From Bacteroidota bacterium (lineage in GTDB: Bacteria; Bacteroidota; Bacteroidia; B-17B0; Aurantibacillaceae): a stretch of DNA of 63,770 nucleotides. A program made the translations under genes and the position numbers. Shown piece by piece: positions 8,659 through 17,711 of the stretch (position 1 is its first letter; each line of letters opens with the position of its first letter). Below the pieces are notes generated by a model. The model was not told the DNA's origin. It searched no databases and saw only the letters and a list, made by a program, of their open reading frames with translations. The DNA lies in contig JAJONO010000017.1 of assembly GCA_021323535.1 (NCBI GenBank), positions 1-63,770 on the forward strand. Reading direction: 5' to 3'.

Positions 8659-8909
8659 TGAACCAGTTTATTTTATTTCTGAATTTGGGTGGAGGGGAAG
8701 TTGTACTCATCATATTTGTAATTCTGTTAATGTTTGGAGGAAAAGGAATTCCCAATATTGCACGCACCTTAGGAAAAGGCATGCGTGAGTTTAAAGATGC
8801 AGCCAGTGGTTTGCAAAAAGACATTCAGCAAAGTACAGGTGGGCTCACTGATCAGGTGAACGAACACATCCAGGAAATTAAAAAAGAAATAGATAAGGAA
8901 CCTTCGTAA
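8655..8909 (+). CDS. tatA: TatA/TatE-family twin-arginine translocase subunit
   Basis: Pore-forming subunit of the twin-arginine translocase that exports folded proteins across the inner membrane. It is 84 residues: an N-terminal membrane helix (VVLIIFVILLMFGG), the conserved FGG-x-x-x-P hinge (FGGKGIPNIA), an amphipathic helix with the family hallmark LGKGMREFK, and a charged tail. Length is normal for TatA. tatC is not in this window. A Tat substrate is: the superoxide dismutase at 49046 has an SRRKFIK signal. Confidence 0.92.
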   Translation: MMNQFILFLNLGGGEVVLIIFVILLMFGGKGIPNIARTLGKGMREFKDAASGLQKDIQQSTGGLTDQVNEHIQEIKKEIDKEPS

Positions 8910-8938
8910 CCTTTCTTTATCCTTGCCATTACAATACC

Positions 8939-9415
8939 GTGAGAATTTTAAAAACTTTTATTTTTGCGGCACTTCTCTTAACGTGTTTACGGTTGAACGC
9001 TCAACCTCTTAAAAAGATCAAGGTAAAAAAGAACCAAACCAAAGTAGTTTATTTTTATCAGAAAGGTTTAAAATCCGATACTATTGTAAAAAGCAAAAAC
9101 GATCTGTTTTATCTTTTGCTCAGCGATACTTTAAAAGATCATATTATCATTCAGATTGAAAATGGCCAGCTTCAGAAAACAGCTAATGACAGTCTATTCA
9201 GATTGGTTTATATCCGTGGTATTAATTACGAATCTTCTTATACAAAAACGCTGATTGTTCTTGATGAAATGGAAGCGCACCCAAAAAAACGCTACGATTT
9301 TAAAACCGCTGTTAATGGTACTTCGTCTGCGCCCGCTAATGAAATTCATATTCAGTTTAAGGTGAAGAATATGGTAAAGCCATTATTGGAGAATGTGTTT
9401 TATTATAAGTCGTAG
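8939..9415 (+). CDS. Secreted protein of unknown function
   Basis: A 158-residue protein starting at GTG, with an N-terminal signal peptide (FIFAALLLTCLRLNAQ) and a lysine-rich, strand-forming mature part. No domain is recognised. It contains no cysteines after the signal and no catalytic-looking motif. It follows tatA by 29 bases on the same strand and may share its transcript. An envelope or periplasmic location is expected from the signal peptide alone. Confidence 0.6.
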   Translation: MRILKTFIFAALLLTCLRLNAQPLKKIKVKKNQTKVVYFYQKGLKSDTIVKSKNDLFYLLLSDTLKDHIIIQIENGQLQKTANDSLFRLVYIRGINYESSYTKTLIVLDEMEAHPKKRYDFKTAVNGTSSAPANEIHIQFKVKNMVKPLLENVFYYKS

Positions 9416-9515
9416 AATTTATCAATCTCTTAAAATCGAAACTGGTCCTTTGCGTCTTTGCGGTTTATACTTCTAACATTCCCAAAATTTCCCTATCTTT
9501 AATTACCCTTTAACT

Positions 9516-10598
9516 ATGAGTGATTTTTTTATTGATACCAATATTGCCAAGGCAAAAACCATCTCGACGGATTATTACACCAGCGAAAAATATTTTGAGT
9601 TTTCCAAAGAAAAAATATTCGCCAACTCATGGCAACTGATTGGCGATACCGATAAAATTAAAGATGCTTCATCTGCACATCCATTTATTTTACTGGAGAA
9701 TTACCTCGACGAACCTCTTGTTCTTACAAAAGATAAAGAAGGAAAAATAAGCTGCCTCAGTAATGTGTGTACACATCGTGGAAATTTACTTGCGTACAAA
9801 CCGTGTAAGCTTCATTCTTTGGTTTGTAAATATCACGGCAGGCGTTTTTCTCTAGATGGAAAATTTGTTTCTATGCCTGAGTTTAAAGAGGTAGAGAATT
9901 TCCCGACAAAGGACGACGATCTCCATTCGCTTTCGCTTTTCCAATGGGGAAAGTTTTTATTTACCAGTCTTGATCCAAAAATTCCTGCAGATGAAATTTA
10001 CGGCGATATTCAAAAACGCTTGGATTGGTTTCCAATGGACAAGCTTGTTCTCAACGAAAAATTGTCTAAAGATTATTTTGTAAAAGCAAACTGGGCATTA
10101 TACTGTGAAAATTACCTCGAAGGTTTTCATATTCCTTTTGTTCATGCCGGATTAAACGATGTGCTTGATTTCGGCGAATACACAACGGAAGTGTTTCGTT
10201 ATTCTAATTTGCAGATCGGGATCGCTAAGGAAGGGGATAGTTGTTTTGATCTTCCTCAGTCGTCGCCCGATTACGGAAAAAACATTGCGGGTTATTATTT
10301 CTGGGCCTTCCCCAATGTAATGCTCAATTTTTATCCATGGGGAATTTCCGTTAATTATATTCAGCCAATCAGTGTTAACGAAACAAAAGTATCTTTTTTA
10401 ACTTATGTGAGCGACGAAAGTAAATTAAACACCGGCGCAGGAAGTGGCCTGGATGCTGTAGAAATGGAAGATGAAGAAGTGGTGGAAAATGTTCAGAAAG
10501 GCGTGCGTTCACGTTTTTATAAACACGGACGATATTCGCCTAAGCACGAAAAGGGAACACACCATTTTCATTCTCTTATTGCCGAATTTATTGGCTAG
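9516..10598 (+). CDS. Rieske non-heme iron oxygenase, alpha-subunit family
   Basis: Aromatic-ring-hydroxylating-dioxygenase-type protein of 360 residues. The Rieske [2Fe-2S] site is CTHRG followed by CKYHGRRF (C-x-H, then C-x2-H, residues about 87-110). The mononuclear iron site shows ENYLEGFHIPFVHAG, giving the two histidines. No dedicated reductase or beta subunit is adjacent, so it is probably a single-component oxygenase of the type acting on glycine betaine, choline or similar small substrates. The substrate is not determinable. Its last bases overlap tail-to-tail with the next, opposite-strand gene. Confidence 0.88.
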   Translation: MSDFFIDTNIAKAKTISTDYYTSEKYFEFSKEKIFANSWQLIGDTDKIKDASSAHPFILLENYLDEPLVLTKDKEGKISCLSNVCTHRGNLLAYKPCKLHSLVCKYHGRRFSLDGKFVSMPEFKEVENFPTKDDDLHSLSLFQWGKFLFTSLDPKIPADEIYGDIQKRLDWFPMDKLVLNEKLSKDYFVKANWALYCENYLEGFHIPFVHAGLNDVLDFGEYTTEVFRYSNLQIGIAKEGDSCFDLPQSSPDYGKNIAGYYFWAFPNVMLNFYPWGISVNYIQPISVNETKVSFLTYVSDESKLNTGAGSGLDAVEMEDEEVVENVQKGVRSRFYKHGRYSPKHEKGTHHFHSLIAEFIG

Positions 10599-11163
10599 CC
10601 TGTCCCGATTTATTAAAGGAAAAATACGTTACGTGTGTCCAGTATGGTTCCAGTATTTTCGGATCTTCTTTTAATTCTCTTAACCAGTAAGCATCTTTAA
10701 AGCCATATATGCTTTCAGGTTTTTTAGCAAGAATCTCGGTAATATCTTTTGAAATAGAAACAATTTCTTCGTAAAGAGACTCATTTTGTTTTTCAATCGG
10801 ATCTATGTCAGCTATGAGATCAAAAACTTCTCCGCCTTCAAGAAAAAATAAATCAAGTACGCGGTCAGATTGTTTCTCGAAAAACTCTTTCGTCTGCTTT
10901 TTATATTCTGCTATTTCAGAGGAATTAAATCCCGCTTGAGTTTCCAGGTAACTGTAAAATTCATAGAGGCGATTCAGGCCCTTCGCAAAGTCTCCCTGGA
11001 TGGCAATAGGATGTTCAAAATCCCAGATCCTGGAATTAGATAGTTTTGTATCTGCTCCAAGAATGATCCTGTAAATTAACGGAATCGGATGCCTCGACTC
11101 TGAAAGATCCCTGAGCTTTGAAAAATCATTGGTTGCACTATATAAATATGCTCTGTTTGCCAT
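10588..11163 (-). CDS. Conserved hypothetical protein (MANRAYLYS family)
   Basis: A 191-residue soluble protein from the ATG giving MANRAYLYSA. The frame is open further upstream, but MANR-x-YLYS is how I recall this uncharacterised family (probably DUF7822) beginning. It is acidic and helical, with many aromatic residues near the end (YWLRELKEDP, YWTHVTYFS), and has no signal peptide or membrane span. Convergent with the Rieske gene, with an 11-base stop-to-stop overlap. The function is unknown. Confidence 0.6.
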   Translation of the reverse strand: MANRAYLYSATNDFSKLRDLSESRHPIPLIYRIILGADTKLSNSRIWDFEHPIAIQGDFAKGLNRLYEFYSYLETQAGFNSSEIAEYKKQTKEFFEKQSDRVLDLFFLEGGEVFDLIADIDPIEKQNESLYEEIVSISKDITEILAKKPESIYGFKDAYWLRELKEDPKILEPYWTHVTYFSFNKSGQASQ

Positions 11164-11302
11164 GGCATTTCTTTTATACAAATCTAATAAAAAAGTCATT
11201 CCGATGCCGTAGGGGTCAAACATGTATAGCAAAAAATGTATTTTTTGCCACAACCCCCAAGGGGATTGAATGTGTAAATACGAATTCTTATATTAGAGAT
11301 TC

Positions 11303-12724
11303 ATGAATCAATTTAACCGTACAATTTCATTAAACACCACTATTGCAATTGTGATTGGTGGCGTTATTGGTTCGGGTATTTTTATGAAGCCTTCTTTAAT
11401 GGCTTCGCAATTAGGTTCTCCGCTTCTTTTGCTGAGTGTTTGGTTGGTGGCCGGAATGATTTCGCTTTTTGGCGCGCTTTCAAATTGTGAACTGGCAACT
11501 ATGTTTCCCGAGACAGGCGGACCGTTTGTTTTCTTCAAAAAAATTTACGGGAACGGGTTCGCGTTTCTGTATGGCTGGGCTGCCTTCGCTGTTTCTAATA
11601 CTGCGGGCAACGCTTCCATTGCGTACGTGTTTTCAGAATACACAAATTATTTTGTGGAGCTTCCTCGTTTTTCGGAAGTAACTGAACAAAGCGTTCATTT
11701 TACAATTCCACTCATTGGTACTATTTTTCTTCTGAAGAATTTTGGAGTGAAGGTACTTACAGTGATTATTGTGCTGCTTCTTACCGGCGTAAATTACAGG
11801 GGCGTGAAAGAAGGAGGCGCTTTACAAAGAATTCTTACAGCCATGAAGGTTGTTGCAATGATCTTATTGATAGGAGGAATTTTATTTTCTTCAAAGGGAT
11901 CCTCTTCCAACATTTTAACTTCGTCGCCAATCATGTCTTCGGGATGGGCGCTTGTCGCCTCATACATGGCTGCTTTATCAGGGGCATTCTGGGCTTACGA
12001 TGGATGGAACAATATTACCTTTCTTGCGGGAGAAATACAAAACCCTCAACGTAGTATTCCTCGCGGATTATTTACCGGCCTATTTACCTGCGTGATCATT
12101 TATGCATTGATCAACCTTGCATATATCTATGTTCTTCCTATCGAAAAAATTTCAGGCTCTTCGTTTGTAGCCTCCGATGCTGCGACTATTGCATGGGGAA
12201 GTATAGGAGGATCGGTAATTGCTCTTCTTGTTATGCTGTCAACTCTCGGAGCTACCAACGCAAACATTCTCGCTACTGCAAGAACGACTTATGCTTTAGG
12301 TGAGGGAAATAAATTATTTGCGAAGGCGGGGCAAATTCACCCGAAGTTTAAAACACCTGGCAAAGCATTACTATTGAATGCCTTCTGGAGTTCCATTTTA
12401 ATTTTCAGTGGCTCATTTGATATGCTTACCGATATGCTCGTTTTTGTAAGTTGGTTCTTTTACGGAATGAGCGCGCTTGGCGTTATCATTCTAAGAATTA
12501 AAATGAAAGATGTACATCGTCCTTACAAAGTATGGGGTTATCCTGTGGTTCCTGTTCTGTTCGTAGCGTTCGTGACTTTCTTTTTAATATCTACTTTATA
12601 CAATGATATTTGTAATTATAAGAATGAAACCAGCCCGGTTATTAATTCCCTGTTAGGCATGGTAATTACTTTAATTGGCTTACCTGTTTATTATTTCTCA
12701 AGAAAAACTAATACATCTCTTTAA
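11303..12724 (+). CDS. APC-superfamily amino acid permease (LAT-like)
   Basis: Inner-membrane amino acid transporter of 473 residues with about twelve hydrophobic segments. The first helix carries the APC substrate-binding motif (IGGVIGSGIFMKPS, about residues 18-31), and another conserved motif is WAYDGWNNITFLAGEIQNP with the ensuing IPRGL. This pattern is that of the L-type/LAT or SteT family, which exchanges neutral amino acids. No regulator or enzyme is adjacent to suggest a specific substrate. It stands alone between the hypothetical gene and the sirtuin gene. Confidence 0.88.
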   Translation: MNQFNRTISLNTTIAIVIGGVIGSGIFMKPSLMASQLGSPLLLLSVWLVAGMISLFGALSNCELATMFPETGGPFVFFKKIYGNGFAFLYGWAAFAVSNTAGNASIAYVFSEYTNYFVELPRFSEVTEQSVHFTIPLIGTIFLLKNFGVKVLTVIIVLLLTGVNYRGVKEGGALQRILTAMKVVAMILLIGGILFSSKGSSSNILTSSPIMSSGWALVASYMAALSGAFWAYDGWNNITFLAGEIQNPQRSIPRGLFTGLFTCVIIYALINLAYIYVLPIEKISGSSFVASDAATIAWGSIGGSVIALLVMLSTLGATNANILATARTTYALGEGNKLFAKAGQIHPKFKTPGKALLLNAFWSSILIFSGSFDMLTDMLVFVSWFFYGMSALGVIILRIKMKDVHRPYKVWGYPVVPVLFVAFVTFFLISTLYNDICNYKNETSPVINSLLGMVITLIGLPVYYFSRKTNTSL

Positions 12725-12821
12725 TAATTTAATACTTTAGATATACAGTTACATGTAGAATTTAATTTCATAAGTAATAAGCATTTAAAATTTATCACTT
12801 AACATTTACCGTTTCAAAATC

Positions 12822-13658
12822 ATGATAGATCCAAAAATAACTGAGCGCTTAAAATTTTGTATTGAGCGGGATAAGAAAATTTCCTTCCTCGTTGGCGCCG
12901 GTATTTCGGCCGACAGTGGTATTCCAACCTTCAGAGGAAAAGATGGCTATTGGGTGTCTGGCTCCAAAAATTATAAAGCGCAGGAAATAGGAACATATAA
13001 TATGTTTTCTCTTGCTTCACAGGAGGTATGGAAATGGTTTTTATACCGTAAGGCTATCACCAGCAAAGCGGAACCTAATCCCGGGCATTTCATGCTTAAA
13101 GAAATTGAGGATCTCCTGCAGGATAATTTTGCACTTATCTCGCAGAATATAGACAGTCTACATAAAAAAGCCGGTAATACTGAAAACAGAACCTATCTCA
13201 TCCATGGTGATTTTGATTTTGTAAGGTGTGGTGGCGAATGTTCAAACACGCTTTATCCATTTCCAGAAAAAATTGGTTTAAACGATCGCAACAAAGATGT
13301 GATCACTGAAGAAGAATGGGAATTATTAAGATGTCCCAGATGTAATGATGATTTACGTCCGCACGTGTTGTGGTTCGATGAATCTTACGATGAAAAATAT
13401 TATAAGTTGAATATCGTTCTCCGCATTTCGGAGGAAACAGGTATACTTTTTATTCTGGGAACTTCAGGAGCCACTACTCTTCCAAGGAGAGTTACTGAAA
13501 ATGTTCTTGCCCACAGCGGTATGGTGGTGGAAGTAAACATCGACGAGACATATTTCAGCGATGTGTTAGTTGACAAAAAGAACGGAATTATAATCAGAGA
13601 GAGCAGCAGCTCGTTTCTCACAAAATTAAAAAATGAAATTCAGCAAATGGTTCTCTGA
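12822..13658 (+). CDS. SIR2-family NAD-dependent protein deacylase (sirtuin-like)
   Basis: A 278-residue sirtuin core. The NAD-binding segment is GAGISADSGIPTFRG (about 26-40), followed by SQNIDSLHKKAGN with the Gln-Asn-Ile-Asp signature, and a catalytic His in YLIHGDFDFVRC. Zinc-binding cysteines occur as CGGEC and CPRC, spaced by an insertion. Nucleotide-binding ILGTSGATTLP and VEVNIDET complete the Rossmann part. All catalytic residues are present, so activity is expected. The downstream gene starts within its last 26 bases, or 10 bases after its stop if the second ATG is used, so they form a pair. A general deacylase is the simplest reading; a role in defence is a possibility raised only by the pairing. 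Confidence 0.88.
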   Translation: MIDPKITERLKFCIERDKKISFLVGAGISADSGIPTFRGKDGYWVSGSKNYKAQEIGTYNMFSLASQEVWKWFLYRKAITSKAEPNPGHFMLKEIEDLLQDNFALISQNIDSLHKKAGNTENRTYLIHGDFDFVRCGGECSNTLYPFPEKIGLNDRNKDVITEEEWELLRCPRCNDDLRPHVLWFDESYDEKYYKLNIVLRISEETGILFILGTSGATTLPRRVTENVLAHSGMVVEVNIDETYFSDVLVDKKNGIIIRESSSSFLTKLKNEIQQMVL

Positions 13659-14319
13659 TTTTTTAACAATGAAAAACCCTCTGCAACAACTCGAACAAAA
13701 AATAAGTCAATGGTCAGAATCATCTGCCTTGAGTAAAGAAACACTTTCAAAACTTCCGGTAGAGATACAGGAAATACACCGTTACAAACTATTTGGCGAT
13801 GATTTACTAGCCATTCCCGCCGAAGTTATTTTTGAAGGTGATGAAGATGAGTCTGAGCACACATTTCAGTTTACTGACGATGATGAAGCATTCAGCATTT
13901 TTGAAAGTGAGTACAGGGAACTTGTTCCTGAAAAATTTATTCAGATCGGGATGTCATTCGGTACAGATATTGTCCTTTTAGATACAAAAAGGGGTACCAT
14001 TCATAAATTTCACGTGGCTGATGTTGTTGATGAAGAAATGATGGAATACCATCTCGAAACAGAGTTAACAGATCTTAAAACGTTTCTCTCTAAATTACGG
14101 CCGCAATCTGTAGCCTGCTTCATAGATCCAAAGAATGCTTCAAAATATGAAATGTTGCAGATCAATGGAACCAATGTGGTTCATGATGGAGATATTATTG
14201 AAACTTCCAACAACGAAGAGGCGCGTTCGCGTTATACCGAAATAGCCAGAAAATGTTTAGAGAAGGGTTATGAATTACATTATGCGCCAAAGTGGTTAAA
14301 GATTTCTTTAGGGAAATAG
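13633..14319 (+). CDS. SUKH/SMI1-KNR4-like protein
   Basis: A 228-residue soluble acidic protein. The middle (PVEIQEIHRYKLFGDD, then ELVPEKFIQIGMSFGTDIVLLDTKRG) resembles the SMI1/KNR4 (SUKH) layout, in which a Pro-x-Asp/Glu entry is followed by a FIQIG-type strand and a conserved DLL-type strand. SUKH proteins are often immunity or binding proteins. The start may be the ATG at 13633 inside the sirtuin gene or the ATG at 13669 (MKNPLQQL). The domain call is tentative because the similarity is weak and judged by eye. Confidence 0.55.
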   Translation: MKFSKWFSDFLTMKNPLQQLEQKISQWSESSALSKETLSKLPVEIQEIHRYKLFGDDLLAIPAEVIFEGDEDESEHTFQFTDDDEAFSIFESEYRELVPEKFIQIGMSFGTDIVLLDTKRGTIHKFHVADVVDEEMMEYHLETELTDLKTFLSKLRPQSVACFIDPKNASKYEMLQINGTNVVHDGDIIETSNNEEARSRYTEIARKCLEKGYELHYAPKWLKISLGK

Positions 14320-14325
14320 TCTCTA

Positions 14326-15231
14326 TTAATATCCGTTGCTTTTTAACCAGTTATTACATTCTTGGGTTAATGGTTCCTGAATACTATTACTCTTATAAAA
14401 TTTTACTGATAATTCTCCACCAGTAAAATCAAGCATCGCCCAATTGTGCCTCTCTCCAAAAAGTTTTATTGCCTTGCCTGAAGAAATAATCTGTGGAGGA
14501 GTTTTGACACCATTCTTTAATTTTTTTGGTTTTACAAAAACATTTTTATGAATGTCACCTGCAAGAAATAAAACACGTTCTTTTTCAGCAAGCATTTCCG
14601 ACAAATATTGTAATTCATTGGGATAATCCTGCCAGTTCTCAGTCATTTCGGTTAGTGTTAAACCACCGCAGATAATCGTATATTTTAAATTATGACTCAG
14701 TTTTTCATGCAAATAGCTAAACTGCTTAGTACCCAGCAACTTTCTATTTTTACCTGAGCGTTCGGCATAATACCTGTTGTCAAGAAATATCACTCTTGCA
14801 TGCGGAGTGTCTATTGCATAATATAGTTCCGGTAAATTTGTGGAGCAGTTATAAAAATATTCGTGGAATGTAGCCCGTGAAAACTCTTTCTTGAGTTTTT
14901 CCCTGTTAGAAATCATTTCAGCTCCTTTAGCATTATTCCAGGCAAAGTCATGATCGTCCCAGGTACCAAATAAGCCGTTTTTGTTTCTCATTTTTTCTAT
15001 CAAGGCTTTAAAATGCGGTTCGTTCCATTGATTCTCGTACTTAATTTTCATTTCGGCCTTGAACTTTACGAAAGTATAATTCTCCGGCTCGCCCAGGTTG
15101 CCTGTCCAATCCATATAAATATGGTCTCCCAGCAAAAACAGGTAATCCGGATCGGCATTATTAATGTGTTGCCAACCTGGCTGAATGTTATACGATTCGT
15201 ATCTCATGCAGGACGTAAAAGCAATCTTCAT
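14326..15231 (-). CDS. PhoD-like metallophosphatase/phosphodiesterase
   Basis: A 301-residue hydrolase of the alkaline phosphatase D type in the calcineurin-like superfamily. Metal motifs are SCMRYE near the start, LLGDHIYMDW (about 31-41), GTWDDHDFAWN (about 87-98) and FLAGDIHKN (about 225). No signal peptide is visible, so it is predicted cytoplasmic, unusual for PhoD proper, which is exported by Tat. It is therefore better described as a PhoD-like phosphatase of unknown substrate. Convergent with the SUKH-like gene, with only six bases between stops. Confidence 0.82.
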   Translation of the reverse strand: MKIAFTSCMRYESYNIQPGWQHINNADPDYLFLLGDHIYMDWTGNLGEPENYTFVKFKAEMKIKYENQWNEPHFKALIEKMRNKNGLFGTWDDHDFAWNNAKGAEMISNREKLKKEFSRATFHEYFYNCSTNLPELYYAIDTPHARVIFLDNRYYAERSGKNRKLLGTKQFSYLHEKLSHNLKYTIICGGLTLTEMTENWQDYPNELQYLSEMLAEKERVLFLAGDIHKNVFVKPKKLKNGVKTPPQIISSGKAIKLFGERHNWAMLDFTGGELSVKFYKSNSIQEPLTQECNNWLKSNGY

Positions 15232-15266
15232 AAAATTGTCGGTTATTTATATAAATGTAACGAAAT

Positions 15267-15758
15267 TCAATTAAACCTTATAAACACAACATCGTCCTCT
15301 TTACATTTTGTTTCTATGAACAAGGTCTTGTTACTGTTAATGTATTCAGTGCTTATCATGACGCTGCTTTTATTGATCATTCCCGCGGTAAACTTTGCTT
15401 CTTCAAGTTGCGAAAGAATTACAGATCGTTTCATAAAGTTATCGCTGTTAAACCGGACTTTAATGGATTGTATTCTACCATTCACAAAGCACACCTGTGT
15501 GATCATATCAGGATTGATGAAATTTAAAACTTCGTCGGGAGTGTTGTTATTACACTTACCTGCTACAGTTCCTTTATCACCCGAATAATATTTGTTGGAG
15601 ATGAATGAAAGCTGACTTGTATCATTTGAAATGAGCGAATAAAAATCGGCAATTTCAAAAACGTAAGGCCTTTTTACTTTAATTGTTTTGAGAGAATCCT
15701 TTTGTGAAAAGGAGAAAAAGAAAGAGGACATTAAAATTAAAAACAACAGGTTTCTCAT
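15267..15758 (-). CDS. Secreted protein of unknown function
   Basis: A 163-residue protein with a clear signal peptide (LLFLILMSSFFFSFSQ, cleavage after FSQ, typical of this phylum). The mature part has three cysteines (in AGKCNN, VCFVN and TKCKE) and no recognised domain. It lies 35 bases upstream of the PhoD-like gene on the same strand and may share a transcript. A periplasmic or cell-surface location is expected. Confidence 0.6.
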   Translation of the reverse strand: MRNLLFLILMSSFFFSFSQKDSLKTIKVKRPYVFEIADFYSLISNDTSQLSFISNKYYSGDKGTVAGKCNNNTPDEVLNFINPDMITQVCFVNGRIQSIKVRFNSDNFMKRSVILSQLEEAKFTAGMINKSSVMISTEYINSNKTLFIETKCKEDDVVFIRFN

Positions 15759-15799
15759 TCTAAAATCCTCGTTTAAAATTTATAATTCAACATTTTTAA

Positions 15800-16615
15800 T
15801 TACATCCTTCTAACAAGCTCCTTCACAATCAAACTCATCTTAGGTTCCTGCAATTTCGCAATGTGTTGCACTTCTTCGTGTGAAACAGTCTGAACAACTC
15901 CTTCCACTCCAAGATCGGTAACAATGCTAATCCCAAAACAATCCATGCCTGAATGTTTCGCTACAATAACTTCAGGAACAGTACTCATGCCAACTACATC
16001 GGCGCCCATTCTCCATAAGTAACGGTACTCGGCAGGTGTTTCAAAACACGGACCAGTTAATCCTGCGTAAACTCCTTCGCTTACTTTAATGTTATTTTCT
16101 TTTGCTACTTCGTGTGCAAGCTTTATGTATGATTTTTTATACGGCTCGCTCATATCAGGGAAACGTGGCCCTAGCGAATCAATATTTTTTCCGATCAACG
16201 GATTTGTTGGAAATAAATTAATGTGATCGTTAATGATCATTAGTTCTCCTACTTCAAATTTCGGATTCATTCCGCCACTCGCGTTACTTACAATAAGTGT
16301 TTTAATTCCCATAGCTTTCATCACGCGAACCGGAAATGTAACCTGCTGCATGGTGTATCCTTCGTAAAAATGGAAACGCCCCTGCATAGCCATTACTTTT
16401 TTGCCGCCAAGTTCGCCAAGAATTAATTTACCATTATGTCCTTCAACAGTACTTACAGGAAAATTAGGGATTTCGTTATATGGTATCGCGTATTCTACAG
16501 TTATTTCTTTTACCAGTCCGCCAAGTCCTGTTCCTAAGATAATTCCCACTTCAGGTCTGAAATTTTTTGTTTTATCACATATACTTTTGGTGGTGAATTC
16601 TATTTGTTCTAACAT
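15800..16615 (-). CDS. Purine-nucleoside phosphorylase (class I, trimeric type)
   Basis: Phosphorolytic cleavage of guanosine/inosine (and deoxy forms) to base and ribose-1-phosphate, in purine salvage. It is 271 residues, normal for the family. Phosphate-binding GTGLGG (about 28-33), the VSNASGG segment, and the purine-binding region GLTGPCFETPAEYR followed by MGADVVGMSTVPEVIVA all match. The gene starts inside the last 41 bases of lpxK on the same strand, so expression is coupled to that gene. Confidence 0.93.
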   Translation of the reverse strand: MLEQIEFTTKSICDKTKNFRPEVGIILGTGLGGLVKEITVEYAIPYNEIPNFPVSTVEGHNGKLILGELGGKKVMAMQGRFHFYEGYTMQQVTFPVRVMKAMGIKTLIVSNASGGMNPKFEVGELMIINDHINLFPTNPLIGKNIDSLGPRFPDMSEPYKKSYIKLAHEVAKENNIKVSEGVYAGLTGPCFETPAEYRYLWRMGADVVGMSTVPEVIVAKHSGMDCFGISIVTDLGVEGVVQTVSHEEVQHIAKLQEPKMSLIVKELVRRM

Positions 16616-17633
16616 ACTTTAGTATTAAATTATTAAATTCTTCTTCTTTGTCTTTAAATGTTACTTCAATTGGAAGCACAAAAATATTCATTCTTTCGGC
16701 AATTTTCCATATCGAATTATTTTTAAGCCGCATGAGGTCCTTTTCAGTGGTGACCAATATCTTATTACCCCCTTCTATGGAGTTATAATAACGCTCAATG
16801 TCTTCGAGGTGTTTTGGCGAATATTCCTGGTGATCGGCAAAAGGAAGGTGTTTAACATCGGCCGAGTATTCCTTCAGGTAGTTGATCATTGGATTGGCAT
16901 TTGCGATTCCTGTAAACGCCACAATTCTGAAACGGAAAAGATCTTTGAGCGTATCAATTTTTTCTTCAGGGTTACTGATAGAATACAGTTCGCCATACCT
17001 GATATAACTGAAGAAAACATTCTGATGCGCACGGGGCTTAATATCTTTTAAAACATTCCTGATCTCAACGGGCGAGGTCCTGTCGGGAGTTTTGCTTACA
17101 ATGATCACGTCAGCTCTGTTGATGCCGCTTTTAAATTCGCGCAATCTTCCAGCGGGTAACATCATATCGTTAAAGTAAAGATTATTAAAATCGCTCACAA
17201 CTATATTCAGTCCGCATTTAATAGCGCGATGCTGAAATACATCATCCAGCAGAATAATTCCGGGAGGTTTTTCAAGGGCCAGTAGTTTTTTTACACCGCC
17301 TACTCTGTTAGCGTCGGCCGCCACTTCAACTTTGTATTTGAATTTATACATCAGGGGCTCGTCGCCAATGTCTTCTGCGGTGCTGTTTTCATCAGCTAAT
17401 ACAAATCCACTCGTTTTGCGTTTATAACCACGGCTAAGCGTTGCCAGTTTTACGTCTTCTTTTTGTAAAAGACGGATGAGATATTCTACAAGTGGTGTTT
17501 TTCCCGCGCCGCCAACGGCCAGGTTTCCAACACCAATGGTGTGTATATCGAATTTTTTTTGTTTGAAGAAATGCCAATCGTATAAGGCATTACGAATGGC
17601 CGTAATAAGGCCATACAGTCCAGCAAAAGGCAA
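16575..17633 (-). CDS. lpxK: Tetraacyldisaccharide 4'-kinase (LpxK)
   Basis: Inner-membrane-associated kinase that phosphorylates the 4' position of the lipid A precursor. It is 352 residues with an N-terminal hydrophobic anchor (MPFAGLYGLITAI) and the P-loop VGNLAVGGAGKTP (about 37-49). LLDDVFQHR contains the conserved Asp and His of the lipid kinase, and VVDFSNLYF-like segments follow. This shows a lipid A-containing outer membrane. Overlaps the phosphorylase gene by 41 bases. Confidence 0.92.
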   Translation of the reverse strand: MPFAGLYGLITAIRNALYDWHFFKQKKFDIHTIGVGNLAVGGAGKTPLVEYLIRLLQKEDVKLATLSRGYKRKTSGFVLADENSTAEDIGDEPLMYKFKYKVEVAADANRVGGVKKLLALEKPPGIILLDDVFQHRAIKCGLNIVVSDFNNLYFNDMMLPAGRLREFKSGINRADVIIVSKTPDRTSPVEIRNVLKDIKPRAHQNVFFSYIRYGELYSISNPEEKIDTLKDLFRFRIVAFTGIANANPMINYLKEYSADVKHLPFADHQEYSPKHLEDIERYYNSIEGGNKILVTTEKDLMRLKNNSIWKIAERMNIFVLPIEVTFKDKEEEFNNLILKYVRTNRIHHQKYM

Positions 17634-17711
17634 TAAAAGTATTTTCAGCCCTGAATTCAGTCAGGCTAAATATGGTTATTTTTTTCTTAAGAATGAAATT
17701 TATACGACGGG

